The notes beneath the pieces were generated by a model that was not told the origin of the DNA, ran no database searches, and was given only the letters and a program-made list of their open reading frames with translations. 64,000 bases of DNA from Clostridium sp. BNL1100. GTDB taxonomy: Bacteria; Bacillota; Clostridia; Acetivibrionales; DSM-1351. Positions 44,769 through 54,707 of this stretch are shown here, piece after piece. The DNA is taken from assembly GCF_000244875.1 (NCBI RefSeq), contig NC_016791.1, positions 2,795,001-2,859,000 of the forward strand, given 5' to 3'. A program made the translations under genes and the position numbers. The stretch's first letter is position 1. Every line of letters begins with the position of its first letter.

Positions 44769-45434
44769 ATGGTAAGAAATTCATTTGACAAAGAACTGGA
44801 ACATTTGCACGGTCTTATGGTAAAAATGTCAGCAATGGTTGAGGAATCTATTGAAAATTCAGTACTCGCTTTCAAGAAGCAGGATGTGAGTCTTGCTAAA
44901 CAGGTATTTGAAAGTGATGATACCATTGATGATATGGAAAGTAAAATAGAAAAGATATGTATAAATCTGATTGCAAGACAGCAGCCGCTGGCAAAGGACC
45001 TTCGAGCAATAAGCACAGCTCTTAAAATAATAACCGACATGGAGCGAATAGCAGATCATGCGGCAGATATTGCTGAATTGACAATCAGAATGGCTGATTT
45101 AAAGCAAGTTAAACCTCTGATTGATATACCCCTTATGGCTGATTTGGCAAAGAAAATGGTTACCAAATCAATTGATTCCTATGTAAAGCAGGACATTGCT
45201 CTTGCTAAAGAGGTTTGCAATAGTGATGATGAGGTAGATAATTTATTTTCAAAAATTGTTCTTGAACTGATTAATATAATGAAGAACAACCCTGAAACTG
45301 TAGAACAGGCTACTGATTATATGTTTATAGTAAAGTATTTGGAAAGAATTGGAGACCACGCTACCAACATTGCAGAATGGGTTGTTTTCAATGTAACGGG
45401 TTCCCATGATCATTTAGCCCGGAAAAATGAGTAA
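44769..45434 (+). CDS. phoU: Phosphate-signalling protein PhoU
   Basis: A 221-residue protein made of two similar three-helix bundles, each with an E/DxxxD metal motif (DDTIDDMESKIEKICINLIARQQP in the first, DDEVDNLFSKIVLELI in the second). It passes the transporter state to the PhoR kinase and limits phosphate uptake. It follows pstB by 13 bases and precedes phoP by 24. Confidence 0.95.
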   Translation: MVRNSFDKELEHLHGLMVKMSAMVEESIENSVLAFKKQDVSLAKQVFESDDTIDDMESKIEKICINLIARQQPLAKDLRAISTALKIITDMERIADHAADIAELTIRMADLKQVKPLIDIPLMADLAKKMVTKSIDSYVKQDIALAKEVCNSDDEVDNLFSKIVLELINIMKNNPETVEQATDYMFIVKYLERIGDHATNIAEWVVFNVTGSHDHLARKNE

Positions 45435-45458
45435 ATTTTAATTTTATGGGGTGACAGT

Positions 45459-46175
45459 ATGTCTAAGCAGGTAATTTTTGTTGTAGAAGATGAAATGCAT
45501 ATTCAACAATTGATAAAATATAACCTTGAGGCCAATGGCTTTAAGGTTAATGTTTTTGATAATGGAGAAGATTTGTTGGCATATAGTTCTGAAAATGTAC
45601 CGGATTTATTTATTCTTGATATAATGCTCCCCGGTATAGATGGGCTAGAAGTTTGCAGAAACCTGAAGCAAACCTCCAATACAAAGACTATTCCCATAAT
45701 TATGTTAACAGCAAAAAGTGAGGAGTTTGATAAAGTATTGGGACTGGAGCTTGGGGCCGATGATTATATTACAAAGCCTTTCAGTGTAAGAGAACTTGTT
45801 GCCAGGGTTAAGGCCTTATTCAGAAGAGTGAATACAACTACTGAGCCTAAAATTGAAGTCCTGTCCCACGGTGAGATTACAATTGACTGTAACAGAAGAG
45901 AAGTATACAAGGGTGACAGACTTCTGGAAATGCCACTAAAAGAATTTGAACTTCTTAAAATGCTGATTCTTAACAAGGGTAAGGTTTTATCCAGAGAGCA
46001 TCTATTGGATAAAATATGGGGGTTTGATTACTACGGAGAAACAAGAACGGTAGATGTTCATATAAGATATTTAAGGCAAAAAATTGAAGATAATGATGAA
46101 AATCCGACTTATATTGAAACTGTTCGTGGAATAGGCTACCGTTTTACAGATAAAAACCCTGATTCAGCCAATTAG
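45459..46175 (+). CDS. phoP: Phosphate response regulator, OmpR/PhoB family
   Basis: A 238-residue regulator: receiver with D54 in LFILDIMLPGIDG, switch Thr and lysine in ITKPFSVRELVARV, and a C-terminal winged helix (about 130-232) ending VHIRYLRQKIEDN with YIETVRGIGYRF. It should bind the TTAACA boxes upstream of pstS, pstC and pstB. It is followed by its sensor kinase after 40 bases. Confidence 0.94.
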   Translation: MSKQVIFVVEDEMHIQQLIKYNLEANGFKVNVFDNGEDLLAYSSENVPDLFILDIMLPGIDGLEVCRNLKQTSNTKTIPIIMLTAKSEEFDKVLGLELGADDYITKPFSVRELVARVKALFRRVNTTTEPKIEVLSHGEITIDCNRREVYKGDRLLEMPLKEFELLKMLILNKGKVLSREHLLDKIWGFDYYGETRTVDVHIRYLRQKIEDNDENPTYIETVRGIGYRFTDKNPDSAN

Positions 46176-46215
46176 ATGTATTAATTTATCGCTAATGGGG
46201 GTGCCCTGAAAATAA

Positions 46216-48012
46216 ATGAGAAAAAGAATAATTCAATACTCTGTTATGTTGGTAATAATCGGTATTACTATTGCAGGAATTTTCACATCTGCAATGGCCA
46301 GATATTTCTATAAGTTGGAAGTTCAAAATAATATTGAAAGTATCGCCGTTCTATTAAGGAATGATATAGTAGAAGAGACATCTGTTAAAAGTAAAATAGA
46401 CTTTAATAAGTTTGTAAAAGATTATGCATATCTTCTTAATTCCAGAACAGATAAAGATAAAAATTTCCCTTTAGCGACCAGAATAACAATCATAGACTTC
46501 CAGGGAAAAGTCCTCGGTGACTCCGACTCAAATATCGATACAATGGAAAACCATTTAAACAGAAAGGAAATTCAGGAAGCTATCCAAGGGCAAACAGGAA
46601 GAGACCAACGATTTAGTTCCACCATGGGAATGCCTTATTTGTACGTCGCTCTGCCCATAAATGAGCATCGCATAATTGTAAGAATTTCTGTGCCTTTATA
46701 TCAGCTTAATGCTATAAATAAAGCATTTTTATATTATACTTTGCTTGGAATTCTTGCAGGCTTGCTACTTACTTTACTTATTTCATTTAAATTATCCAGT
46801 TTTATAACCAAGCCAATTCAACATTTAATTAATACCTCTAAGGAGATAGCTGGAGGTAACTACAAAAAGAGAGTTGATGTTAATTATAAGGACGAAATTG
46901 GTCAACTAGCTTTAACCTTTAATGAAATGGCTGATAAACTTGATGAGACTCTCAGCGGCATAATGGACAAAAATGTAAAAGTAGATACCGTTATTAATAG
47001 TATGAGGAACGGTATAATTGCTATAGATACCAACTCAAAAATTATTATTGTAAACACTACAGCCTGCGATATATTTGATGTCCAGTACGGGCCTGGAATT
47101 ATTGGTAAAAATCTGATAGATATTACAAGAAATTCTAAAGTTAATTCATTGTTACGAGAAACAATTAAGAATGATTCCTCTTTAATTGACGAAATTGTAC
47201 TGTTCTCTCCCTCGCTGGGAATAGACAAAATCTACAGAATTTATACCAACACTATCAAATCATCAGATGGTAAAAATCAAACAGCAGGAGCGGTAATTAC
47301 ACTAAATGACATAACATCAGTAAGAAAATTGGAGCAAATACGTACCGAGTTTGTATCAAATGTTACCCATGAGCTAAAGACTCCCCTTACCTCAATAAGA
47401 GGATTTGTGGAAACTTTAAAAAATGGTGCTATTGAGGATGCCACAGTAGCTGTAAAATTCCTCGATATTATTGACATTGAAGCCGAAAGACTCTATACCC
47501 TCATTAATGATATTTTACAACTATCAGAAATAGAGGCTATGCGAAAAGATGACAGCATAATGGAAATAGACCTGAGGCAGATAATAGATGAAGTTGTTCT
47601 TATTTTAAAATCTTCAGCAGACAAAAAGAATATTATTCTGGAGGTTTCAACTATTCCATCGCAAATTCAGGTTATAGCCAGTAGAAACAGAATAAAACAA
47701 ATGCTTATTAATCTTATTGATAACGCTATTAAGTATAATGTTGAAAATGGAAAAATATATATAAAAGCAGAAAAATATAATGGAAATACAGTAATTTCTA
47801 TAAAAGATACCGGCATAGGAATTCCGGAAATACATCATTCAAGAATTTTTGAAAGATTTTACAGAGTAGATAAAGGGCGTTCAAGAAACATGGGTGGTAC
47901 AGGACTTGGGCTGTCTATTGTAAAACATATAGTAAATCTATACAGCGGCGACATCCATATTATAAGTGAACCCGGTAAGGGAACAGAATTTATAGTTAAA
48001 CTACCATTGTAA
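46216..48012 (+). CDS. phoR: Phosphate sensor histidine kinase PhoR
   Basis: A 598-residue kinase: membrane segment 1 (about 9-29), an extracytoplasmic Cache-like domain, membrane segment 2 (about 170-192), HAMP, a PAS domain (about 250-360), HisKA with the H box FVSNVTHELKTPLTSIRGF, and the HATPase domain with N box, DTGIGIP and GTGLGLSIVKHI. The architecture equals Firmicute PhoR. Last gene of the pstB-phoU-phoP-phoR operon, closed by a strong hairpin shared with the convergent cbpA. Confidence 0.94.
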   Translation: MRKRIIQYSVMLVIIGITIAGIFTSAMARYFYKLEVQNNIESIAVLLRNDIVEETSVKSKIDFNKFVKDYAYLLNSRTDKDKNFPLATRITIIDFQGKVLGDSDSNIDTMENHLNRKEIQEAIQGQTGRDQRFSSTMGMPYLYVALPINEHRIIVRISVPLYQLNAINKAFLYYTLLGILAGLLLTLLISFKLSSFITKPIQHLINTSKEIAGGNYKKRVDVNYKDEIGQLALTFNEMADKLDETLSGIMDKNVKVDTVINSMRNGIIAIDTNSKIIIVNTTACDIFDVQYGPGIIGKNLIDITRNSKVNSLLRETIKNDSSLIDEIVLFSPSLGIDKIYRIYTNTIKSSDGKNQTAGAVITLNDITSVRKLEQIRTEFVSNVTHELKTPLTSIRGFVETLKNGAIEDATVAVKFLDIIDIEAERLYTLINDILQLSEIEAMRKDDSIMEIDLRQIIDEVVLILKSSADKKNIILEVSTIPSQIQVIASRNRIKQMLINLIDNAIKYNVENGKIYIKAEKYNGNTVISIKDTGIGIPEIHHSRIFERFYRVDKGRSRNMGGTGLGLSIVKHIVNLYSGDIHIISEPGKGTEFIVKLPL

Positions 48013-48033
48013 TTTATATCTTGCTTTTAAAAC

Positions 48034-48084
48034 AACAAAGCAGCCTTCTATTGTATAGCCTGTACAATAGGAGGCTGCTTTGTT
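48034..48084. terminator. Bidirectional terminator between phoR and cbpA
   Basis: AACAAAGCAGCC pairs with GGCTGCTTTGTT with further inner pairing (CTATTGTA/TACAATAG). It stands between the two convergent stop codons. Confidence 0.88.
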
Positions 48085-48118
48085 TGCATATTGAGGAATC
48101 TATTTTAATTTACCGAAA

Positions 48119-50554
48119 TTATCCCATTACAACTTCAACTTGGTGTGTCTTTCCATCATTAAATACAGGAATTATATTACCATCAATTTCATTTCCGTCT
48201 ACAACAAGCTTCTTAACTCCTTTTGAAACGTGTTCAGGATTGGTGATGGCAATTTCAAAAATAGCATTTCTGAATTTTCTTGTAACTTTGTAGCCCTCCC
48301 AACTTGTTGGGATACACGGATCAATCTTCAACCCTGAGTAATCAGGCTTAATTCCGAGTATATTTTGAGAAATAACAACAAAGTTCCATGCTGCAGTACC
48401 TGTAAGCCAGGAATTCTTTGCTTCTCCCGGTCTCTTGGCATCCTTACCCGCAATCATCTGAGAATAAACATAAGGCTCAGTTTTATGGATCTCACTTATC
48501 TCTTCAGTATATGCAGGAGCGATTTTTGAATAATATTCAAAAGCCCTGTCTCCTCTGCCTATAGCGGTTTCACCTGCAATTATCCATGGATTGTTGTGGC
48601 AGAATATGCCGGCATTTTCTTTATATCCTGCAGGATATGTAGATATCTCACCCATATTTACATAATATTTTGTAAATGCTGGATTTTGGAGTACAAGTCC
48701 ATATGGAGTATCCAAATACTTTCTTGCAGAATTTAGGGCTTTCTCGACATAGCCGTCTTCCATACCTATTTCAGCCATAGAACAGAAGCCTTGTGATTCT
48801 ATGAATATCTTACCCTCTTCATTTTCATTACTGCCAATCTTCTCACCGTTATCATCATAAGCACGAATGAACCATTCTCCGTCCCAACCGTACTCTTTAA
48901 CAGTCTTAGTCATTTTTTCAATTTCAATTTGAGCCTGTGCAGCTTCATCTTCAAGACCATTAAGCTTGCAAAGTTTTACATACTCAGGACCATAATAAAC
49001 AAACATTCCCGCTATCAAAACTGACTCTGCAACTTTCCCCTCTTTACTTGTAGTTGTCTGGAATGATTCGTCTGGGGTCTCTGAGAAACAGTTAAGGTTC
49101 AGACAGTCATTCCAGTCTGCTCTTCCAATAAGGGGCAATCCATGGGGTCCAAGATTATTTACAACATGATAGAAAGATCTTCTTAAATGCTCAAATAGAG
49201 AAGCAGCTTTCTTATCATCATTATCAAAAGGAACATCTTCCTTTAATATATCCATATCCCCTGTTTCTTTTATATAAGCAGCAACAGAAGCAATTAACCA
49301 AACCGGGTCGTCATTGAAATTCCCACCGATTTCGTTGTTACCCTTCTTTGTAAGAGGCTGATACTGATGATATGCACCGCCATCCTCCAACTGGGTTGCA
49401 GCTATATCAAGTATTCTTTCTCTTGCTCTGTCAGGTATCTGGTGTACAAATCCCAATATATCCTGATTTGAATCTCTGAAACCCATACCTCTTCCGATAC
49501 CTGTTTCAAAATATGAAGCACTTCTTGACATATTGAAAGTAACCATACATTGGTATTGATTCCATATGTTAACCATTCTGGACAGCTTTTCGTCTTTATG
49601 CTCCAGATTGTACTGTGTAAACAGCTGGCTCCAATAATTCTGCAGTTCTTCAAAAGCTGCCTGAACCCCTGCCGGATTACCCTTTTCTTCTATCATTTTA
49701 TATGCTTTCTTTTTATTTATAACGCCTTTGCTTTCCCATTTATCATTGACATCGTTCTCAACATAACCTAGAATGAAGTCAAACTCCTTTTCTTCACTTG
49801 CTTTTAATTCAACGGTTATGCAATGTGAAGCCATTGGGCCCCATCCGTCAGCCATAGTATTCTTTGGTTCACCGCTAACAGGAACCTGAGGAGCATCAAA
49901 ACCATTATATAAACCAACGAACTGATCTCTGTCAGTATCAAATCCGGTTACTTCAGCATTAACAGAATAAAAAGAATAGTGATTTCTTCTTTCCTTGTAT
50001 TCTGTTTTATGATAAATTACTGAGTTCTCAACTTCAACTTCGCCGGTACTTAAATTTCTCTGATAATTTGTCATATCATCATACGCATTCCATAAGCAGA
50101 ATTCAATACATGAGAATAATTTTACACTTTTATTATCAGATGTTGTATTTTTAACTCTTACACGATGAATTTCACCATTAAATTTTAATGGAACGAAATA
50201 TAATACTTCTGCGCTGATACCATTCTTGCTTCCGGTTATCTTGGTGTATCCCAAGCCGTGTCTGCACTCATATGAATCTAGCTCAGCCTTAACAGGAGAC
50301 CATCCAGGTGACCAAAGAGCACCGTTATCGTTTATATAGAAATATCTCCCTCCCATATCTATTGGGACGTTGTTATATCTGTAACGGGTTATTCTGCGCA
50401 AACGTGCATCCTTATAGAAGCAATAGCCACCTGCAGTATTTGATATCAAAGAAAAGAATTCCTGAGTTCCAAGATAATTTATCCAAGGATAAGGTGTTTT
50501 AGGTGTTGTGATGACATACTCTCTATTTGGATCATCAAAAAAACCGTATTTCAA
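48119..50554 (-). CDS. cbpA: Cellobiose phosphorylase, glycoside hydrolase family 94
   Basis: An 811-residue cytoplasmic enzyme converting cellobiose and phosphate to glucose-1-phosphate and glucose. The N-terminus [20 protein letters not shown] and the size fit clostridial cellobiose phosphorylases. The catalytic acid is D483 within [20 protein letters not shown] and the conserved phosphate-site C-terminal region are present. Translation must start at TTG (50554), eight bases after AAGGGG; no ATG is near. Last gene of the cuaABC-cbpA unit. The R. cellulolyticum enzyme of this locus is reported to act on cellobiose only, not on longer cellodextrins. Confidence 0.95.
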   Translation of the reverse strand: MKYGFFDDPNREYVITTPKTPYPWINYLGTQEFFSLISNTAGGYCFYKDARLRRITRYRYNNVPIDMGGRYFYINDNGALWSPGWSPVKAELDSYECRHGLGYTKITGSKNGISAEVLYFVPLKFNGEIHRVRVKNTTSDNKSVKLFSCIEFCLWNAYDDMTNYQRNLSTGEVEVENSVIYHKTEYKERRNHYSFYSVNAEVTGFDTDRDQFVGLYNGFDAPQVPVSGEPKNTMADGWGPMASHCITVELKASEEKEFDFILGYVENDVNDKWESKGVINKKKAYKMIEEKGNPAGVQAAFEELQNYWSQLFTQYNLEHKDEKLSRMVNIWNQYQCMVTFNMSRSASYFETGIGRGMGFRDSNQDILGFVHQIPDRARERILDIAATQLEDGGAYHQYQPLTKKGNNEIGGNFNDDPVWLIASVAAYIKETGDMDILKEDVPFDNDDKKAASLFEHLRRSFYHVVNNLGPHGLPLIGRADWNDCLNLNCFSETPDESFQTTTSKEGKVAESVLIAGMFVYYGPEYVKLCKLNGLEDEAAQAQIEIEKMTKTVKEYGWDGEWFIRAYDDNGEKIGSNENEEGKIFIESQGFCSMAEIGMEDGYVEKALNSARKYLDTPYGLVLQNPAFTKYYVNMGEISTYPAGYKENAGIFCHNNPWIIAGETAIGRGDRAFEYYSKIAPAYTEEISEIHKTEPYVYSQMIAGKDAKRPGEAKNSWLTGTAAWNFVVISQNILGIKPDYSGLKIDPCIPTSWEGYKVTRKFRNAIFEIAITNPEHVSKGVKKLVVDGNEIDGNIIPVFNDGKTHQVEVVMG

Positions 50555-51191
50555 AATTATAACCCCTTTCAATTGTCGAATTATTTTATGAGAAATCTAT
50601 GTTAAGACTATATAACAAGTTTCTCTAATAATCATTATTTTAAATTTTTATATTTAGAACTATTAATTAAGAAAATTCATAATTTAGTATTTTCTAAGAA
50701 AATCAAAAAGACGGGGGTCCCTTTTTAGAGACATTTATTTGAACATTAGCTTCTCTTCTCAATTCTTCCCCCGCCTGTTTCTACTTTTTTAAAAATACTT
50801 TTACAACACAGATATATTGTTTATAGACAACAAGTGAAACAATACTTTTAATTTTGGTATTGTATATTTGCCGATGCCATTTTTTCGTACAAAAAGTTTA
50901 ATAATGCAACTTTTTGTAGAAAATCAACCTATTTATATTTTATTCAAATTAAGTAAAACTTGAATAGAACAACTTGCTTTAATGTGCAATATTTTGTCAT
51001 GGCTTAGTTGTAATAATAATAATCCATATTTACATTACCCAGTTAATTTTCTTTGAGCAGTCATATATCTGCTCAAAGAGTAATTTAACCAGTTTATTTC
51101 AAACACGCTAAATACCTATATTATAAGGTATTCAAAACTAAAAACTTTTTAAATTCAATGTACAAAACAAATCTGTACATAAATCTGCAAG
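50555..51191 (-). other. Long untranslated gap between cuaC and cbpA
   Basis: About 640 bases with no gene on either strand. It holds a perfect 10-bp stem-loop (51051-51078), a G/C-tract pairing (GACGGGGG near 50711 with CCCCCGCC near 50769) and otherwise AT-rich sequence. In an operon reported to be polycistronic, such a gap is likely a site of mRNA processing or partial termination; that is inference. Confidence 0.6.
51051..51078 (-). other. Stem-loop after cuaC without U-tract
   Basis: CTTTGAGCAG and CTGCTCAAAG form a perfect 10-bp stem with an 8-base loop, 114 bases downstream of cuaC. No T-run follows on the minus strand, so it is more like an mRNA-stabilising or processing element than a terminator. 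Confidence 0.65.
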
Positions 51192-52019
51192 TTAGCCTTT
51201 TACAGACCCTGCAGTAATACCTTGAATAAGTGATTTTGAGAATATCAGGAATATACAGAACATAGGTATTGTACCAATAACCAATGCTGCTATTCTGGCA
51301 CCATAATTTGCTCTGTACAACGCATCCAATGTTGATAATCCAAGAGTAACAGTGTACTTCTTCTGATCATTGATTAATACCAGCGGTAACAGATATGAAT
51401 TCCAAGCTGCCATAAAGGATAATAAAGCCTGTGAACCAAGAGCCGGCTTAATAAATGGCACAACCAACTTGAAGAAAATGCCACCTTCAGTACAACCATC
51501 CATTCTTCCGCTCTCAATTATTTCTGTCGGAACACCTTGAACTGTGTATTGTCTTATCCAGTATACTGCAAATGCATTTGCAGCTGCCGGAATGATAAGT
51601 GACAAATGTGAGTCAGTCCAACCAATCTTGTTCATTTCAGTTACAAATGCTATCAGACCCAGCTGAGTAGGAAGCATCATAGTAATCAAAATTGCATAAT
51701 ATGCTGTCTTTTTGAGCCTAAAGTTAAATTTTGCAAGTGCATATCCGCACATGGCACATACAAGTACTGTCAATACTGTTGTAAGAACAGCGATGTATAT
51801 ACTGTTAAAATAGAATCTTCCGAATCCCGCATTTAGAAATACATCCTTAATGTTAATCATAAAGTTGTTTCCAGGCAATAAATGAAGGTCAGTAAAAAGA
51901 GCATTTGTATCATAAGTACTCATTATTATCATAAGATAAAAAGGACCTATAGCAATTATAGAACAGACAGCGAGAAATATATATAAAATAAAGGAATAAA
52001 CTTTATTAGATTGCTCCAT
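51192..52019 (-). CDS. cuaC: Cellodextrin ABC transporter permease CuaC (MalG type)
   Basis: A 275-residue permease with six membrane segments and an EAA loop (EIIESGRMDGCTEGGIFFKLVVPFIKPALGS). It is of the carbohydrate CUT1 class. The start at 52019 (MEQSNK) follows GGAGGGG. It overlaps the cuaB stop by 14 bases, so translation is coupled. With CuaB it forms the membrane channel for cellodextrins; the ATPase is not encoded here. Confidence 0.93.
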   Translation of the reverse strand: MEQSNKVYSFILYIFLAVCSIIAIGPFYLMIIMSTYDTNALFTDLHLLPGNNFMINIKDVFLNAGFGRFYFNSIYIAVLTTVLTVLVCAMCGYALAKFNFRLKKTAYYAILITMMLPTQLGLIAFVTEMNKIGWTDSHLSLIIPAAANAFAVYWIRQYTVQGVPTEIIESGRMDGCTEGGIFFKLVVPFIKPALGSQALLSFMAAWNSYLLPLVLINDQKKYTVTLGLSTLDALYRANYGARIAALVIGTIPMFCIFLIFSKSLIQGITAGSVKG

Positions 52020-52926
52020 CTTTATCCCCTCCATTCATGAACTTTAATGATACAAATGAGAATATTGCAATTACAACAAACATTCCATATGCAACAGCAC
52101 TTCCATAGCCATATTGAGAGTTCTGGAACGCACCCTTACCCATAAGCATTACCAAAGTCATTACTGCATTATCAGGTCCCCCTGAGTATGGTCCGGTTTG
52201 ATAATTTCCCTGAGTATAAATAATATTTGGTTCATCAAATGTCTGGAAACCACCTATAAGGGATGTAATAACCATATATATAATTATAGGTTTTATCATT
52301 GGAAGAGAAATATTCCAGAAATTGTGCCATGCTCTGGCTCCATCAACACGTGCAGCCTCATACAATTCCTCCGGTACTGATACAAAACCGGCTATAAAGA
52401 ACAGTACACAATATCCTGTGTATCTCCACAACATGATAACTGCAATAACAACTTTAGCTAATTTGGGATTTGCAAGAAAATCAATCGGCTCTTTTATGAT
52501 ATGCAAACTTTGCAATAAAACATTTATTGTTCCTGATGAACCACCATCAAAAAAGAATGCCCACAACAATCCCGCAGCTATCGGTATAACAAGATATGGA
52601 GTAAAAACTGCAGTCTTAAAAATTTCTTTGTGCCTGACAAGCTTTGAATTGATCATATAGGCAATAACAATTGCAAACACCAACTGCAATGGTATCAACA
52701 GCAACATGATAATCGCAGTATTTTTAAGAGCTAGAACAAACTCCCCATTTTCAAACATTCTCTGATAATTTGCTAGTCCTACAAATTTTATTCCCGAGTA
52801 TCCATCCCATTCATTAAGACTCATATACAACGTAAAAATTATAGGTATTAAAGAAAATGCTGTGAAAAGCAGGAAGTAAGGTGCCATGAAAAGATAAGGT
52901 GTTGATTTCTTTGAGAGATTTTTCAT
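52006..52926 (-). CDS. cuaB: Cellodextrin ABC transporter permease CuaB (MalF type)
   Basis: A 306-residue CUT1 permease with six membrane segments. The EAA loop is EELYEAARVDGARAWHNFWNISLPMIKPIII. The start at 52926 (MKNLSKK) follows GGGTGG; a longer frame to 52992 has no ribosome site. It lies between cuaA and cuaC in the order seen in R. cellulolyticum. Confidence 0.93.
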   Translation of the reverse strand: MKNLSKKSTPYLFMAPYFLLFTAFSLIPIIFTLYMSLNEWDGYSGIKFVGLANYQRMFENGEFVLALKNTAIIMLLLIPLQLVFAIVIAYMINSKLVRHKEIFKTAVFTPYLVIPIAAGLLWAFFFDGGSSGTINVLLQSLHIIKEPIDFLANPKLAKVVIAVIMLWRYTGYCVLFFIAGFVSVPEELYEAARVDGARAWHNFWNISLPMIKPIIIYMVITSLIGGFQTFDEPNIIYTQGNYQTGPYSGGPDNAVMTLVMLMGKGAFQNSQYGYGSAVAYGMFVVIAIFSFVSLKFMNGGDKDGAI

Positions 52927-53032
52927 TACTAACCACCCCCGTGTGCTTGATAAAGTACAAACAGTAAAATAATCAAGGAGAGGGAATTTCACCCTCTCCT
53001 AAATCATCAATAACATTCAGATAATTCCGAAA

Positions 53033-54382
53033 TTACTTCAATTCAGGAACATTTTTCTTCATATCTGCAATCATAACATCAACTGCTTCTTGAGCTGTCT
53101 TTCCTTTTTTGATTTCCTGTAATCCCTTTATAAAGTTATTTTCGAGGAAATTATCGTATTTGCCAAGTGACTTAACCTTTACTGCATCCATGTTGTCCAT
53201 GAAGAATTGGCCTACATCCTGACCGCCCCAGTATTCTTCTTTTTGGCTGAAGAAGCCTGGTTTATCCATAAATTCTTTAACAGGAGTAATATTCATACCT
53301 GTTGTGAATGCGTTCTTAACACCGTTTTCATTAAGTACCTGATCAGCTATGTATCCCCAAGCTGCATCCTTAACTTTTGAATCCTTCCAGATTGACAACG
53401 CAGTTCCACCCCAGTTAAACATTCCGCCTGGAGCTACTGTTACTCCCCAGTCACCTTTGCCCTTGGTATCGGCTGGTTCTATAACGTACTTGAGGAACCA
53501 AGGTGCTGCTGCTGCAAATACATCCTCGCTCTTAGCGAATGATGCAGTCCAGTTAGGAGCCCACATATCGTATTTGTTGATAACGCCTGCTTTCCACATC
53601 TTTTCTATAACCTGGAAAGTAGGAAGATAAACTTCGTTAAATTTGATTGTTCCATCTTGAATTGGGTTTTGAGGATTATATCCGTCAACTATATGGAATA
53701 TATCTCTTACAGATCTGAATGCGTAAACCTTCTTGCCATCTATCTTAGCATCCTTAAATGCAGCGATTACATCATCCCAAGTCTTAAACTTGTCTGCCAA
53801 TGCTTTAGGATCATCAGTATTGAATAATGCCTTTGTCATGCTTCTTCTGTAAGCGATACCTGATGGGTTGAACTGTGTAAGAGCTCCTAATACCTGTCCC
53901 TTGCTATCTGTAACGAGTGGCAATGCTTTGTCAGCCAGTTTGGACTTATCGAAGTTGAATGGAGCCTGTGAAAGATCTTGACAAATATCCATGTCAAAGA
54001 GAGTTCCTCTGAAACCAACTTCTCCTCTTATTACATCTGGTAAAGCTGTCTTTGCTGCTACTGCAGTCTGTATTTTCTTAACATAGTCTGCACTTGCAAC
54101 CGGTACTGATTCAACCTTTACATTTGGATATCTGGTATTGAAATCAGCTATTGCTGTCTTAAGCTGATCCTTATTTTCCCAGTTCCACATTACTATTGTA
54201 CCAGAAGCCTTTGTAAAGTCTGTTGATGTAGCAGCTGGTGAAGAAGTAGCTGCTACTGAGCTAGTGCTAGCTGCTGAACTTGATGCAGAAGAAGTGCTGT
54301 CACCTGACTCAGTGTTTCCGCAGGCAGCCATACCAAGCACCATAACACCTGTTAAAACAGAAGCTATTACCTTTTTAAACAT
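53033..54382 (-). CDS. cuaA: Cellodextrin-binding lipoprotein CuaA
   Basis: A 449-residue family 1 extracellular solute-binding protein with lipobox GMAACGNTE and a Ser/Ala/Thr-rich linker (about 25-55), as in many lipoproteins. The fold segments are TIVMWNWENKDQLKTAI, then many aromatic residues (W/Y) that would stack on sugars. First gene of the cuaABC-cbpA transcript. In R. cellulolyticum CuaA is reported to bind cellobiose to cellopentaose, acting in transport. AAGGAGG precedes the ATG. Confidence 0.94.
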   Translation of the reverse strand: MFKKVIASVLTGVMVLGMAACGNTESGDSTSSASSSAASTSSVAATSSPAATSTDFTKASGTIVMWNWENKDQLKTAIADFNTRYPNVKVESVPVASADYVKKIQTAVAAKTALPDVIRGEVGFRGTLFDMDICQDLSQAPFNFDKSKLADKALPLVTDSKGQVLGALTQFNPSGIAYRRSMTKALFNTDDPKALADKFKTWDDVIAAFKDAKIDGKKVYAFRSVRDIFHIVDGYNPQNPIQDGTIKFNEVYLPTFQVIEKMWKAGVINKYDMWAPNWTASFAKSEDVFAAAAPWFLKYVIEPADTKGKGDWGVTVAPGGMFNWGGTALSIWKDSKVKDAAWGYIADQVLNENGVKNAFTTGMNITPVKEFMDKPGFFSQKEEYWGGQDVGQFFMDNMDAVKVKSLGKYDNFLENNFIKGLQEIKKGKTAQEAVDVMIADMKKNVPELK

Positions 54383-54452
54383 TTTAAAATCCTCCTTTTT
54401 GTTTTAGCAATTTCATATTGAAATGCTTACATTAGTGCTATTAAAGCACTTT

Positions 54453-54503
54453 GCAACATTAATTCTATAAAAATAGACTTTCATTCTAAATAGATAATGT
54501 TGC
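54453..54503 (-). promoter_or_regulatory. Candidate CuaR operator upstream of cuaA
   Basis: A perfect 9-bp inverted repeat, GCAACATTA (54453-54461) and TAATGTTGC (54495-54503), 33 bases apart and about 70-120 bases before cuaA. A second, smaller dyad GCAATTTCATATTGAAATGC lies at about 54407-54426. CuaR of R. cellulolyticum is reported to bind the region upstream of cuaA; assigning these exact repeats is inference. Confidence 0.55.
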
Positions 54504-54551
54504 TTTATGTTTTAATATTTTGACTATATAGGTATGGCAAGAAATTGCACT

Positions 54552-54589
54552 AAAAAAGACACATATTCTTACAATTATGTGCCTTTTTT
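54552..54589 (-). terminator. Terminator of the cuaDSR transcript
   Basis: On the minus strand GGCACATA pairs with TATGTGTC and a six-T run follows. It lies about 120 bases after the cuaR stop and separates the regulatory and transport units. Confidence 0.85.
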
Positions 54590-54707
54590 GACGATTTTCT
54601 TTATTTTTTAAAATTACAGGTCAAATTTTGTCCATTGCTACAACATGGTTACGTGCAATTATTTCCATTAAAAGTCAATATTGAACACCATGTTAGCCAT
54701 CATAGAA

